In this document: one piece after another, positions 53,110-62,531 of the stretch
Layout of the letters: each line of letters starts with the position of its first letter
How positions within the stretch are numbered: the first letter of the stretch is position 1
NCBI RefSeq assembly: GCF_007860175.1
Contig: NZ_SJPX01000006.1
Coordinates: 746,074 to 810,073 of the forward strand
Origin: Rubripirellula reticaptiva
GTDB taxonomy: Bacteria > Planctomycetota > Planctomycetia > Pirellulales > Pirellulaceae
Direction: 5' to 3'
Length of the DNA: 64,000 nt
Notes under the pieces: model-generated
What the model saw: the letters and a program-made list of their open reading frames with translations, nothing else
What the model was told of the DNA's origin: nothing
The model's database searches: none
Program-made: the position numbers and the translations under genes

Positions 53110-54123
53110 CTATTGGCGAAACAGTCCGTACTTTGCGATACAACGCAGCGCACTGAGGCCGTCTCGCCAACCGATCTTTTTGCCTTCGTCGTACCACCGG
53201 TGATGGTAGCGGATCGGTCGCTCGGTAAATCGCAATCCTTTTCGAGCCCAACGCGCCGTTACTTCGATTTCGATTCCAAAGCGATTTTCCTGCAACTCGT
53301 CAAGAATTGTCTCGAAGTGCTCTCGTCTTGCCATCTTGTAACACGTTTCGACGTCGCTAAGCCGAATTCCCACAGCAAGGCTCGCCAGCATCGTCAGAAA
53401 GCTGTTGACGGCTTGGTGCCACCAAGGCGATAGAGATCGATCGCAGTGGCCATAGCGAGTGCCGTAGGCGATGTCAGATTCACCCGCCAAAATCGGTTGT
53501 AGCAACGCACGAAAATCGGACGGGTCGTATTCGCGATCCGCATCTTGGATCACGATCACATCGCCCGTCGCAGCGCGAATCCCCGTGCGGATCGCAGCGC
53601 CTTTGCCAGCATTGGCAGCGTGATGACGCACGACCACGTCGGGATCGCCATCAAATTGATCAATGACGGTTCCAGTGCCATCGCTGCTGCCATCGTTTAC
53701 GAGAACAATCTGCATCGGCATCCCTGTTTCGCGCAGGCGGTGCACGACGCTTGCAATGGTTTTTTGCTCGTCAAAAACGGGAACGATCACTGTCAAACAG
53801 AAACCGTTTGGCAATCGATAAATCGAAAGTTTTCGGCATGCCGAAGGACCGAGTTCACGGTGCATCGCGTCAACGTATTCATCGGCCCACCAATGTGTTG
53901 GGCTAACGACCTTGCTTTCAATTGCCAGCAAATTTTCATCATTGTGCTGATTGCGAGAACCCGCATCACTGGCACTTGAATCTTCGTCATCGTCAGGCAT
54001 CGCAGGTCGTTTTGTAGAAAGCATCGGTGAATAGGAACACTGCGCCATTTTGGTCTCACATCGGCTCGCTGTGTGGCGCGACGCGAGCAAAAAAATTTTA
54101 GCTGATGTTGCACCGCATTTCAT
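53110..54123 (-). CDS. Family 2 glycosyltransferase (dolichol-phosphate mannosyltransferase-like)
   Basis: 337 aa from ATG 54123 (AAAGG just upstream); starts at 54048 or 54000 are also possible, since the first ~110 residues are variable and hydrophilic ([12 protein letters not shown]). The GT-A fold starts at [21 protein letters not shown]; then [47 protein letters not shown] (DxD metal site) and [15 protein letters not shown]. These are features of DPM1-type enzymes that transfer a sugar to polyprenyl phosphate. There are no C-terminal TM helices, so it is probably a soluble or peripheral enzyme. Confidence 0.88.
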   Translation of the reverse strand: MKCGATSAKIFLLASRHTASRCETKMAQCSYSPMLSTKRPAMPDDDEDSSASDAGSRNQHNDENLLAIESKVVSPTHWWADEYVDAMHRELGPSACRKLSIYRLPNGFCLTVIVPVFDEQKTIASVVHRLRETGMPMQIVLVNDGSSDGTGTVIDQFDGDPDVVVRHHAANAGKGAAIRTGIRAATGDVIVIQDADREYDPSDFRALLQPILAGESDIAYGTRYGHCDRSLSPWWHQAVNSFLTMLASLAVGIRLSDVETCYKMARREHFETILDELQENRFGIEIEVTARWARKGLRFTERPIRYHHRWYDEGKKIGWRDGLSALRCIAKYGLFRQ

Positions 54124-54893
54124 TGCCTTTCAGTCCAACCCGTCCATCGAAATGAAAATGTTGCGTTAGATTGTTGTTGACATTCGAGTGCGACGACGCC
54201 AAATTCTGTCCCGTTCCAAGTGCGGAACGCGAGCGGACAGCCGCGGCGAATCGCAACTTATCTTTTCAAACTTTTTAGGGCGTGTGCGATGCATCGTTCG
54301 GGTACCGAACAAACTTTGGCATCCATCGGTTTTCCGCTTGGAAGCTGCTCTCCGATCGCAAATCAACCTCCTCCTCACTCATCAATAGCCGCAGTCGTTT
54401 AACGACGATTCAAGCGGACAGAAGTCGACAATAAAAACAGTTGTCGAAATCGACCATGGAACGTTCAAATGAATTGAACTGACCGCGGAGGATCGCAGTG
54501 GACGCGATCAGCCAAACTTCGAGGGGTGGTAACGACGGAACGCACCGGCAAGTTTTCTTGCGAACATGGATGTCACCCTCTCTTTCTGCTTTCACTCTTT
54601 GAGTTGCGTCATCGCCTGACGGAAAAGGATTTTCCAACGGCAATGCTCGCTGCAGTGATTCGCGACCGGCCTGCATGATGCACGTCCGGTCGTGTTTCTT
54701 TCTTTTTTTGGTTTTTAGTTTTCGAACTCACCAAGATTCGAAACCGAAGTTGATACTCTCAAACGCATCGGGCGGCTGGCGTCAATCGCTACAACACATC
54801 TTGCGACAGCAGTGGGTTGCGAGATGCGAGCCCGATGCAAATCGAAGTCGAACTGGGTTGCCGTGAAGCGAGCTGGAACGATAATGCAGCCCC
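54124..54893. other. 770-bp stretch without a protein gene
   Basis: No frame here has a recognisable domain. The stretch contains a perfect -35-like TTGACA at 54177-54182 with a weak -10 (CAAATT, 54200), several short inverted repeats (GTTCGG..CCGAAC near 54297, GTCGTT..AACGAC near 54396, TTCAA..TTGAA near 54464, GGAAAA..TTTTCC near 54621) and ends its first 580 bp in a strong plus-strand terminator (54663-54709). A short transcript of up to ~500 nt from the plus strand is possible. Confidence 0.4.
54663..54709 (+). terminator. Strong Rho-independent terminator
   Basis: CGACCGG (54663-54669) pairs with CCGGTCG (54686-54692) over seven bases; inside, TGCAT-G-ATGCA forms a second stem. The hairpin is followed by TGTTTCTTTCTTTTTTT (54693-54709). 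No plus-strand protein gene ends nearby (the preceding gene on this strand is the sulfatase ending at 53086, with a minus-strand gene between), so it should terminate an unannotated transcript. Confidence 0.7.
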
Positions 54894-55658
54894 ATGATCC
54901 CACTGCGCGACAACATCCCCAGCCGAACCACGCCGATCGTCAATTATGCGATCATTGCAATTTGCGCCTTGGCCTTCATCACTCAGTTGAGCGAACCGGA
55001 AGGCACGATAGCTGAATCGTTCGGGATGGTACCACTGAGAGTCTCGGATCCAAGTGCCATTGCGACGTTGCAACACCAAGCACAGGTGCGTACGCCGGAA
55101 GGTATTCAGACGGTCATCGTCGAGCATACGTTGGCGCCCGCTGTGATTGCGCCCTGGATGACGATAGTGTCGTGCATGTTTCTGCACGGCGGATGGATGC
55201 ACTTTCTGGGGAACATGTGGTTCCTTTATATCTTTGGTGACAATGTCGAAGACCGACTTGGTCATGTCGGTTACGCGGTCGCCTATTTGGGGACCGGTAT
55301 CGCCGCAGGTCTCGCTCACTACGTAACGGATCCGACCAGCCCGATACCGACGATTGGTGCCAGCGGGGCGATCGCCGGAGTGATGGGAGCTTACGCTTGG
55401 CTTTATCCTCATGCACGTGTCCAAGCGGTACTACCTATCTTTATCATCCTGCAAATCTTCGTGTTACCAGCGCCCGTTTTTCTGGGAATCTGGTTTGCCC
55501 TGCAAACCTTCAGCGGAGTTTCGGCTTCGGCTAGCGGCGAAGCCGGTGGTGTCGCGTGGTGGGCACACATTGGCGGATTCGTCGCCGGTGCAATGATTGC
55601 AATTTTGGTTGGCCGAACTCATATGGGTAACGATCCCGTCACCACGCGTCGCTTTTAG
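54894..55658 (+). CDS. Rhomboid-family intramembrane serine protease
   Basis: 254 aa, ATG 54894 (MIPLRDNIPSRTTPIVNYA). About six TM helices. The family motifs are there: FLHGGWMHFLGNMWFLYIFG, catalytic Ser in PIGASGAIAGVMGAY (GASG) and catalytic His in WWAHIGGFVAGAM. An extra hydrophilic loop sits after TM1 (EPEGTIAESFGMVPLRVSD), as in other planctomycete homologues. Cleaves TM segments of other membrane proteins within the inner membrane. Stands alone between the candidate small RNA and a kinase gene. Both catalytic residues are conserved, so it is expected to be active. Confidence 0.93.
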   Translation: MIPLRDNIPSRTTPIVNYAIIAICALAFITQLSEPEGTIAESFGMVPLRVSDPSAIATLQHQAQVRTPEGIQTVIVEHTLAPAVIAPWMTIVSCMFLHGGWMHFLGNMWFLYIFGDNVEDRLGHVGYAVAYLGTGIAAGLAHYVTDPTSPIPTIGASGAIAGVMGAYAWLYPHARVQAVLPIFIILQIFVLPAPVFLGIWFALQTFSGVSASASGEAGGVAWWAHIGGFVAGAMIAILVGRTHMGNDPVTTRRF

Positions 55659-55926
55659 CGGCCGAAGCTGCCATTCGTTGCGGGCCGAGACTTTTACGAG
55701 CCGAGCTTCGATGGGAATCGCTTGAGTCAATCGGTCGGCGACAATTTATGCGTTGGTCAAAAAACAGATTGAACTGCGATCTTATTCGAACTGTATCATC
55801 AACTCGCCACTGGTCGTCTATACTGGTCCAAGTCTGAGACAAAACGCACATGGTGACCATGTGTTCCCAACCAGGCCGAGCAGACATCAGGTCCTTGGCC
55901 TGGCTATCCCAAAATGCCTGCAACGC

Positions 55927-57099
55927 ATGAACCGACCGCAATCACGGATGGACGTTCCTTCAATGCAATCCACCACTCGCTTCGAACCGAATCCGACGAT
56001 CACGGCCGAAGGTTCCGTCGCTTCGAAGACGGACCCAAAGTTGATGGAGGCGTATGATCGCCTATCGCGTGATGGGAAAGTCAGTTGGACTGGCCATCAT
56101 CACATGCTGCGAATGCTTGGCCGCGGTGGTCAGGGCGAAGTCTATTTGACAGAGTACCGAGGGACCGACGGCTTCACCGTTCCTGTGGCAATGAAGGTCT
56201 TCTCGCCGGAACGATACAACGGCGTCGCGGCCTACACCGAGGCGATGCAACGAGTCGCATCGATTGCCGCTCGCGTTGCGATGATCCAGCACGACAATCT
56301 ACTCGATGTACAAAACTTTTTTGAACGCGAGCGTGTACGAATCATGATGATGGAATGGGTCGACGGCTATGACCTTCGCCAATTGATGTCGCCACGGTGT
56401 CTGCACTTGCTGCACGGACACGTCAGCAGTCGGCGATGGCGATACATCAACGAAGTCATTTTGACCGAGGGTGTCGACCAATCGCGATTCAAAGCCGGTG
56501 TCGCCGTTGCGATCGTACGCGAAATCCTATCCGCACTGGCGGCCCTGCACCGCGAAGGCATCGTTCACGGCGATGTCAAACCATCCAACATCATGTTGAA
56601 ACGAAGCGGTCACGCAAAGCTGATCGACATGGGTTCGGCAATCGATTACCGCAGCCCACCGCGCGACCGCGAGTGCACTCCGTTGTATGCGGCGCCGGAA
56701 GTGCTCGAAAACCGCGAAGCGACACCGCGTAGTGACTTGGCCAGCGTCGGCTATGTGTTGATTGAACTACTAAGCGGACGCCTTCCGTTCGGTCAGCAAT
56801 CCAAGATGCGTGACTTGTTGCAGGCCAAGCGAGAACTGCCCGCCAATCTTTCGGCGATCTTGCCCGAGGACGTGCTGCGAAACGAACTGCTGATGAACTT
56901 CATCGGCGGCCTGATTTCGCCAGATCCGAACCGCCGGTTTCCCAACGCCGAAGCGGCTGAACATGTTGAGAAAGGCGCCGCAGCCTTTCATCGCCAGTTG
57001 ATTCTTGGTGACATGGCCACCGAATACGACAATGACATCCGTGTGTGGCTGCAGGAGTTACGCCGATTAGAAAACGAAAACGACGGACTTGATCTTTGA
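55927..57099 (+). CDS. Serine/threonine protein kinase
   Basis: Start chosen at ATG 55927; other in-frame starts are 55948 and the far upstream 55753. About 390 aa. Kinase domain (~50-345): MLGRGGQGEVYLTEYRG (P-loop), VPVAMKVFSPER (Lys), HGDVKPSNIMLK (catalytic loop, HGD instead of HRD), LIDMGSAID (DMG instead of DFG), and TPLYAAPEVLENRE (APE). The lone variants HGD and DMG are tolerated in several bacterial kinases. No TM segment or sensor domain. The stop overlaps the ATG of the inositol-phosphatase gene (TGATG), so the two are translationally coupled. Confidence 0.85.
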   Translation: MNRPQSRMDVPSMQSTTRFEPNPTITAEGSVASKTDPKLMEAYDRLSRDGKVSWTGHHHMLRMLGRGGQGEVYLTEYRGTDGFTVPVAMKVFSPERYNGVAAYTEAMQRVASIAARVAMIQHDNLLDVQNFFERERVRIMMMEWVDGYDLRQLMSPRCLHLLHGHVSSRRWRYINEVILTEGVDQSRFKAGVAVAIVREILSALAALHREGIVHGDVKPSNIMLKRSGHAKLIDMGSAIDYRSPPRDRECTPLYAAPEVLENREATPRSDLASVGYVLIELLSGRLPFGQQSKMRDLLQAKRELPANLSAILPEDVLRNELLMNFIGGLISPDPNRRFPNAEAAEHVEKGAAAFHRQLILGDMATEYDNDIRVWLQELRRLENENDGLDL

Positions 57100-57893
57100 T
57101 GGATGCGAAACACCTTGAAGTTGCTGTTGCCGCCGCACACGCAGGCGCCGTCGAGTTGATGGCTCGCCGCGATGACCGAGTGGTGCGAGAGAAGGCGCCC
57201 AAAGATTTAGTCACCGATGCCGACTTGGCGTCCCAAAAAGCCGTTCGCAGCATTTTGATGGATGCATTCGGTTCCTATGCATTTGTCGGCGAAGAAGAAG
57301 GCGAAAACGATCCGCCCGCGACCGTGCGTCGCGGCGATGCCGACGCCCCGCCATGCTGGGTCGTGGATCCACTCGACGGCACGGTGAACTACGTTCACCG
57401 TTTACAGTCGTTCGCGGTTTCCATCGGACTCTACGCTGGTGGAAAGATGCAGCTTGGTGTGATCCTGGACCCGGTCGCCAATGAACTCTTCACCGCAATT
57501 GACGGACAAGGCGCCCAATGCAACGGCAAGGCGATCAAAGCCAGCGGCTGCAAAGAGCTGAGTGACAGTTTGGTTGCCTGCAGTTTTCCTGCGGGCGTGA
57601 AAGCGGCAGATCCCGAAGTCGCCAAGTTCTTGCGTGTTTTGGAACAGTGCCGTTCACTTCGCCGATTGGGCAGCTGTGCGTTGAACATGTGTTACGTCGC
57701 ATCCGGTCGCTTGGATTCCTACTGGGCGACGAGCGTCGCGTCATGGGATGCAGCGGCAGGGATCGTGATCGCACGTGAAGCCGGCGCCGTGTTGACCGCA
57801 TACGATGGCGGCGCGGTTGATGATTGGCTGCCAAAGTTTTGTGTCAGCGGATCAAACGAACTGCATTCGTCGATGACCAAGTTGCTAACCTGA
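57099..57893 (+). CDS. Inositol monophosphatase-family phosphatase
   Basis: 264 aa. Metal-binding motifs of the Li-sensitive phosphatase superfamily: DLVTDADLASQKAVR, FVGEEEGEN (GEE), WVVDPLDGTVNYVH (DPxDGTxN), and SVASWDAAAGIVIAREAG (WDxAAG). These are typical of SuhB/IMPase and related FIG/CysQ phosphatases; I do not choose between inositol phosphates and 3'-phosphoadenosine phosphosulfate/PAP as substrate. ATG 57099 shares its A with the stop of the kinase gene; the TGA at the end shares its A with the flavin reductase ATG. The three genes are one operon. Confidence 0.93.
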   Translation: MDAKHLEVAVAAAHAGAVELMARRDDRVVREKAPKDLVTDADLASQKAVRSILMDAFGSYAFVGEEEGENDPPATVRRGDADAPPCWVVDPLDGTVNYVHRLQSFAVSIGLYAGGKMQLGVILDPVANELFTAIDGQGAQCNGKAIKASGCKELSDSLVACSFPAGVKAADPEVAKFLRVLEQCRSLRRLGSCALNMCYVASGRLDSYWATSVASWDAAAGIVIAREAGAVLTAYDGGAVDDWLPKFCVSGSNELHSSMTKLLT

Positions 57894-58501
57894 TGAACTT
57901 CTCTGCAGACGAACCATCGACGCGCCAGATCTATCACTGGATGACGCAATTGATCAGCCCCCGGCCGATCGCATGGGTGTCGACTCGTTCCATCGACGGC
58001 GTTGCTAACTTGGCACCGTTCAGTTTCTTCAGTGGCGTCGGATCCAACCCACCAACACTTGCATTTTGTCCCGCAAATCGAGCGGATGGCACCTTCAAAG
58101 ACACGCTCGCCAACATTTTGTGTACGGGTCAGTTTGTCGTGAACTTGGTGACCGATCCGTGGGTTGAAAAAATGAATCAAACCGCTGCCGAACTGCGACC
58201 GGATGAAGACGAGTTTGTGATGGCAGATATTGCAAAAGCTAGCTGCGAAAAAGTCGGGGCGCCACGAGTTGCCAATGCCGCAGCGTCGATGGAATGCGAA
58301 CTGCATTCGTCAATCGCTATTGGAACCGGCCCCGGCGGCGCAAACATGGTGATCGGCCGAATCGTTTGGTTTCACATCCAAGACGACTGCGTTTGCGACG
58401 ATGGCCGACTAGACCCAACGACTCTTTCAACCGTCGGACGAATGGGCGGCAGCACCTATGTCCGGACTAGCGACCGTTTTGAAATTGATCGGCCGAAGTA
58501 G
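57893..58501 (+). CDS. Flavin reductase-like (FMN-binding) domain protein
   Basis: 202 aa. Split-barrel flavin reductase fold: YHWMTQLISPRPIAWVSTRSIDG, NLAPFSFFSGVGSNPPTLAFC, TGQFVVNLVTDPWVEKMNQTA, KVGAPRVANAAASMECELH and VIGRIVWFHIQDD. The 'ISPRPIAWVST' start and 'NLAPFSFF' segment place it with the DIM6/NTAB (flavoredoxin) family proteins that bind FMN. No signal peptide; cytoplasmic. Third gene of a coupled kinase, phosphatase, reductase operon, a grouping whose logic is not obvious. Confidence 0.9.
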   Translation: MNFSADEPSTRQIYHWMTQLISPRPIAWVSTRSIDGVANLAPFSFFSGVGSNPPTLAFCPANRADGTFKDTLANILCTGQFVVNLVTDPWVEKMNQTAAELRPDEDEFVMADIAKASCEKVGAPRVANAAASMECELHSSIAIGTGPGGANMVIGRIVWFHIQDDCVCDDGRLDPTTLSTVGRMGGSTYVRTSDRFEIDRPK

Positions 58502-58545
58502 TGCAACGAGATCGCTTACGTTTCGCAGGCTTTCGACCGCCGTGA

Positions 58546-60213
58546 CTACTTAGCCGGTAAAAAGAAACAAATTGCTTCTCGGTCGTTGCGGACCAGCAAA
58601 TGTTGTCCAGCAACCGTTGGAATGTTCCATGTTTTTGTTTCCAAGGCTGGCAGGTTGATGCGGACCACATATTGATCGGGATTGGCATCAACAAAAACCA
58701 CTTCGCCCGTTTCGTTTTGACCAACAAGCACGTCGTCCACCAACAACAGCTGCCCTTGGCCCAATCGTTCGCTGCGAGGTTGCCTCCACAGACTTTCCTC
58801 AGACTGAATCTCGACCGCTTCAAGCGCCCCGTTGCTGATCGCGTATGCCACTTCACCGTCTACGCAAGCGTGGGTGAACTTGGTTTTCAAAACGCTGGAC
58901 GAAGTCCATACGGCGTTGGCAATCATTTCGTCACCCTCGCGAGAGACTTTCACCAGTGCGCTACCACCGCCATAACCTTTGCCGACCAGGAACTGATCTG
59001 GTCCCGCCGACACCGTCGATGCGCAGTTTGCCCCCGCGTTGGATTGTCCCGGCCATGAAAACTGCCACAGCACTTTGCCATCCTCGATTGAGTGTCCAGT
59101 CACAGTTGCTTCGTTGACCGAAACAATCTGCCGCTTGCCGGCAATCGTCATCAGCATCGGTGAACCGTAACTGATCTGTGCTTCACCGGTGGTCCATTTC
59201 ACCGTTCCGTCGGCCGCGTCAAATGCGATCAAGCTACGCCCCGACTTCGCCATCGATTCGGGACCGCCAAGTGGCAACACACACAATCCATCAACGATCA
59301 ACGGTGAACCGGCTCGGCCCCACGCGATCGCTACTTCGGAGGCTAGCTGATCCCAGCCCGCGATTTTCAACAGATCGTGACTCCACACGACATCGCCTGA
59401 AATCAAATCCACACACCAAACCTGGCCGGTTGCCCCTTGCGCGTAAACGCGACCGGAGTCAATCGTCGGCGTTGAACGCGGGCCAATGCCACCGAGAGCG
59501 TTTTCGTGGCGAGTCTCAATGTTGCGATTCCAAAGCAATTCACCATCAAGCAATCGGTAACACGTCAAGCACTCGCGTTCGTCACGCTGCTCTAGCGTCA
59601 CTGCACGATCGCCAACCACCGCAAACGACGACCATCCTTCGCCGATACCTTGCTTCCAAAGCGTCTTGATATCACTTGCTGATTCCGGAATCGCAAACCG
59701 CCGCTCGGCGATCACTCCATTGCGATCACTGCCCAGAAATCCGTTTGAATCGGCGCTAGCGACCGCTTCCGGTGATCCGTCCGCAATGTTGACCGCAGCA
59801 TCGTTGACCGCAGCATCGGGGCTGACCCTGGCCAGATGCAATTCTTCACCGAATCGGTAAGCAAATTGTGGCACCATTTCACCACTGAATCCGTCAAACC
59901 GAACCAGCGAGAAAATGCCGCCCAAGACAATTCCGACCGCCGCCGGAACCAAGTAGCGTCGCCCAAACGCAGACGCGTGCAGATGAACTTGGATCAACGA
60001 GTAGAGCACCGCAACCAACCCGACCAAGTAGCATCCAAAGTTTGCAAATTGGTGATCAGTGTCGTCCGCAACGGCCTGAATCGCTGCGATTGCAATCAAC
60101 GCAACCAACACGACGATCAACGCGCGTCGCAGTCGCCGACGAGGACGTATTGGTGATTCCTGCGTCGGTGCTGCGACTGAGTCATCTGAATCTGCGGTCA
60201 CATCGTTCTCCAT
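58546..60213 (-). CDS. Membrane-anchored PQQ-like beta-propeller protein
   Basis: ATG 60213 (MENDVTADSDDS) chosen because the frame upstream to 60300 lacks signal features. 555 aa. Residues ~25-105 carry three or so TM helices (RALIVVLVALIAIAAIQAV, FANFGCYLVGLVAVLYSLI, LVPAAVGIVLGGIFSLV), followed from ~145 by a PQQ/WD40-like propeller: LWKQGIGEGWSSFAVVGDRAVTLEQ, LLDGELLWNRNIETRHE, STPTIDSGRVYAQGATGQVWCVDL, AFDAADGTVKWTTGEAQISYGSPML, IEDGKVLWQFSW. The propeller should lie in the periplasm. Possibly a structural or BamB-like protein; no enzyme can be named. Confidence 0.85.
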   Translation of the reverse strand: MENDVTADSDDSVAAPTQESPIRPRRRLRRALIVVLVALIAIAAIQAVADDTDHQFANFGCYLVGLVAVLYSLIQVHLHASAFGRRYLVPAAVGIVLGGIFSLVRFDGFSGEMVPQFAYRFGEELHLARVSPDAAVNDAAVNIADGSPEAVASADSNGFLGSDRNGVIAERRFAIPESASDIKTLWKQGIGEGWSSFAVVGDRAVTLEQRDERECLTCYRLLDGELLWNRNIETRHENALGGIGPRSTPTIDSGRVYAQGATGQVWCVDLISGDVVWSHDLLKIAGWDQLASEVAIAWGRAGSPLIVDGLCVLPLGGPESMAKSGRSLIAFDAADGTVKWTTGEAQISYGSPMLMTIAGKRQIVSVNEATVTGHSIEDGKVLWQFSWPGQSNAGANCASTVSAGPDQFLVGKGYGGGSALVKVSREGDEMIANAVWTSSSVLKTKFTHACVDGEVAYAISNGALEAVEIQSEESLWRQPRSERLGQGQLLLVDDVLVGQNETGEVVFVDANPDQYVVRINLPALETKTWNIPTVAGQHLLVRNDREAICFFLPAK

Positions 60214-60330
60214 CGTCCAAGTTGAATTGCCGGTCGAGTGTACCGGACGGACAGCTTTATGCGTATTGTAGGAAAGTGCCGAAACATTGGCCTTCAACAC
60301 TGAATTTCAATCAAAAACAACCAAACGCTG

Positions 60331-61095
60331 ATGATCGATCGTTGGGAACCATCCGTGCCGCTCAGTCGTGAGCAGTCTGCGTTGACAGTCGCTTTCGTGT
60401 CTGACCTTCACTGGTTGAGTGCTCGTTCGAATTACGAGTCACATGAAACTTCGATTCGCAATGCAGTTTCGCGGTGCAATGTTTGCGTGTGGGGCGGTGA
60501 CTTGTTTGATTTCCGCTGGAGCCAACATGCGAACGATACGTTTGCGATTGAGGCATCACTGGAATGGCTGGATCACTGGTACCGCGATTTCCCTGAAACG
60601 CGATTCGTGTTTCTCAACGGGAACCACGACGCCCACGAGTCGTTTCAAGTCTCACTTGTCGACTGGGCGGCGTCGCGAGACCGGTTTGAAGTTGGTGCTG
60701 AATGTCTGCGAATCGGCGACACGATTTGGTTGCATGGTGATGTGATCGAAGGGGACGGCAGTGCGGATGCTTTCTCGCACTACAGAAACCAATGGAAGAA
60801 CAAACCCACCAGTGGAAGGCTTGCCAGTTTGGCGTACGACGTTGCTGTGAACGCGAGAATTCATAAAGCAGCGGCCCTTGCTGCGCATCGCCGCAAAAAC
60901 ACTTGCATGCGATTGCTTCGTTGGCTGCAGCGACAACCGGCCAACCAAACGTCCGGCGTCCGGCGAATCGTCTTTGGACATACCCACCGGCGAATCAATG
61001 GATTCCGAATCGGATCACACGAGTTCTTCAACGGCGGTGCTGCGATTCGCCACGTCCCGTTTCAACCGATCGTGTTAACAGTCCAGCAAAGCTAG
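60331..61095 (+). CDS. LpxH-like calcineurin-type phosphoesterase
   Basis: 254 aa. Motifs in order: VAFVSDLHWLSA (D-x-H), CVWGGDLFDFRW (GDxxD), FLNGNHDAHES (GNHD), IWLHGDVIEG (HGD), and IVFGHTHRR (GHTH). This is the order of UDP-2,3-diacylglucosamine hydrolase (LpxH) and related metallophosphoesterases. Whether it makes lipid A intermediates or acts on other diphosphates cannot be told; planctomycetes do carry lpx genes. Cytoplasmic. Its stop overlaps the end of the convergent gene at 61092 by 4 bp. Confidence 0.88.
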   Translation: MIDRWEPSVPLSREQSALTVAFVSDLHWLSARSNYESHETSIRNAVSRCNVCVWGGDLFDFRWSQHANDTFAIEASLEWLDHWYRDFPETRFVFLNGNHDAHESFQVSLVDWAASRDRFEVGAECLRIGDTIWLHGDVIEGDGSADAFSHYRNQWKNKPTSGRLASLAYDVAVNARIHKAAALAAHRRKNTCMRLLRWLQRQPANQTSGVRRIVFGHTHRRINGFRIGSHEFFNGGAAIRHVPFQPIVLTVQQS

Positions 61096-62108
61096 TTCGC
61101 CCAAAAACCCGCTGGCTTGGCACCAACCTTGAACGAATCGTAAAAGACCTTTTGCTCTTCGGCTTCCAAGGCTCGGTCGACCTCTGCACTTGGGTCCGCC
61201 CCAAAGCTGGCTGGGGCACTGCCAAGAATGCAGAAACGCTCGTCGATGTGATAAACCTCGACCATCATGCGAGGCAAGAAAATGCTGCCATCGAGAATCC
61301 CTTTGATGCCTTTGTATCCATTTCGTTCGGTGTCGTTACCGCCCAGGATTTCACCGCCGAGTTGTCGCCCAGCCTTTTTTCGCATCTGTTCATTGTCGAG
61401 CGGCAAGCTCCCGCCGTTCATCGCACCGAAAAAGAAGACCGACCGACTCTTGTCCGTCGTCACAGCCATGCAATCAATCACACTGGGCAAATTATCGAAT
61501 TCGTCTCCTTTGGGCATCAATGCGACCGCGCCTTGGAAACCGTACGCCTTGTAACCGTCTGGCGAACTCTGTTGCAGTTTCGCAATTGTCTCTGCCGCCG
61601 ACGGACCGCCGCTGCCGCGGGATTTCCAAACCACAACGGCGATACCGGTACAGACGATCAAAGCGATCAGTCCAACCGCCAATCGCACGACTGCCGCGGT
61701 ACTAAGTCCACCTGTTTTCTTTTTGCCAGGCTTCCCTATCGGGCCGCCCGCTTCGCCGCCACCATCAACTGGAGATCCCGACGCATCAGTTTCAATTTCC
61801 AATGGGTCACCAGGAATCGGCCCCTCAAACAACGTTGCCTGTCCCGACGTTGGAAAATGACTGACTGCCGCAGTAGTTGATGCGGTTGGAAAGCTAATCC
61901 GACCAAAATCGAAGTTGTCGTCATCCGGGTCGACCGATGCAGCTGCCGCAGCGGGCCGCGCGGCTGGCGCGCGTGCCGGAGCCGATGCCCCAGCCGAAGG
62001 CTTTACCGCGACAATGGCTGCACATTTCGGGCACTTCACGCGCCCGCTGGCAGGTGCTTGGGCCAGTTTGAGTGCGGTCGCACATTTCGGGCATTTTACG
62101 GTCAACAT
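61092..62108 (-). CDS. Zinc-ribbon membrane protein of unknown function
   Basis: ATG 62108 (MLTVKCPKCATALKLAQ); a longer frame starts at 62174. 338 aa. Residues ~1-35: zinc ribbon (VKCPKCATAL ... VKCPKCAAIV, CxxC...CxxC). A flexible Ala/Pro- and Asp-rich part follows; one TM helix at ~165-185 (AAVVRLAVGLIALIVCTGIAVVV); then a ~150-aa domain outside the membrane (YGFQGAVALMPKGDEFDNLP, SVFFFGAMNGGSLPLDNEQ, FCILGSAPASFGADPS). I do not recognise the last domain. The N-terminal module is the same kind as that of the RDD protein at 39721-40524. Confidence 0.75.
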   Translation of the reverse strand: MLTVKCPKCATALKLAQAPASGRVKCPKCAAIVAVKPSAGASAPARAPAARPAAAAASVDPDDDNFDFGRISFPTASTTAAVSHFPTSGQATLFEGPIPGDPLEIETDASGSPVDGGGEAGGPIGKPGKKKTGGLSTAAVVRLAVGLIALIVCTGIAVVVWKSRGSGGPSAAETIAKLQQSSPDGYKAYGFQGAVALMPKGDEFDNLPSVIDCMAVTTDKSRSVFFFGAMNGGSLPLDNEQMRKKAGRQLGGEILGGNDTERNGYKGIKGILDGSIFLPRMMVEVYHIDERFCILGSAPASFGADPSAEVDRALEAEEQKVFYDSFKVGAKPAGFWAN

Positions 62109-62531
62109 CGACAATTGTTTTCCATCATTCAAACGTTTCGAAAAGCGTCGGGTACCACCGGCAGCACTTGCCATAGCTTAACTGAATCAACCGAACTCGT
62201 CGCCAACTCTTGTGGCAATTTCCACGTCCACTGAAACGCGCGCTGCAAATGCAACACCATTGAACTGCAACGAGACACTCAGTTCATCCACCAAGCTTGG
62301 TGATCCCCAAAGATAGCTGATCGAATCCACGAATCTGCGTCTGGATTACCCAGCTTCGACCAGGTGCGTGATTAAACGCTGCCACCGGCTGTGTGCCGAA
62401 AATTGGGATCTAGAAATGCGATGGCACTGGACTCAGACCTGAGGCCGAATCGTGTATAAACGACGTGGACTCGGCACACACGATCGAAACGCCGACATTC
62501 GTACTTTCACCATTGTTCGTTCTGCGCTTCT
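62109..62531. other. Spacer with small possible coding remnants on the minus strand
   Basis: About 420 bp without a full gene. On the minus strand two short readings look protein-like: VDELSVSLQFNGVAF, ending at TGA 62187-62189 (from GTG 62291), and, overlapping it in another frame, GTQPVAAFNHAPGRSWVIQT near 62395-62300. They may be the end of a frameshifted gene or chance. The peptidase promoter must lie in 62400-62530. Confidence 0.25.

Noticed and set aside
54206-54709. RNase P RNA, tmRNA or SRP RNA as identity of the candidate transcript
   Set aside because: The conserved core motifs of these RNAs were not found in the stretch when read on both strands.
60903-61880. A 325-codon open frame on the plus strand
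   Set aside because: It lies opposite the zinc-ribbon membrane protein and the end of the phosphoesterase gene, lacks a domain or signal, and is rich in Arg/Ser as expected of a shadow frame.
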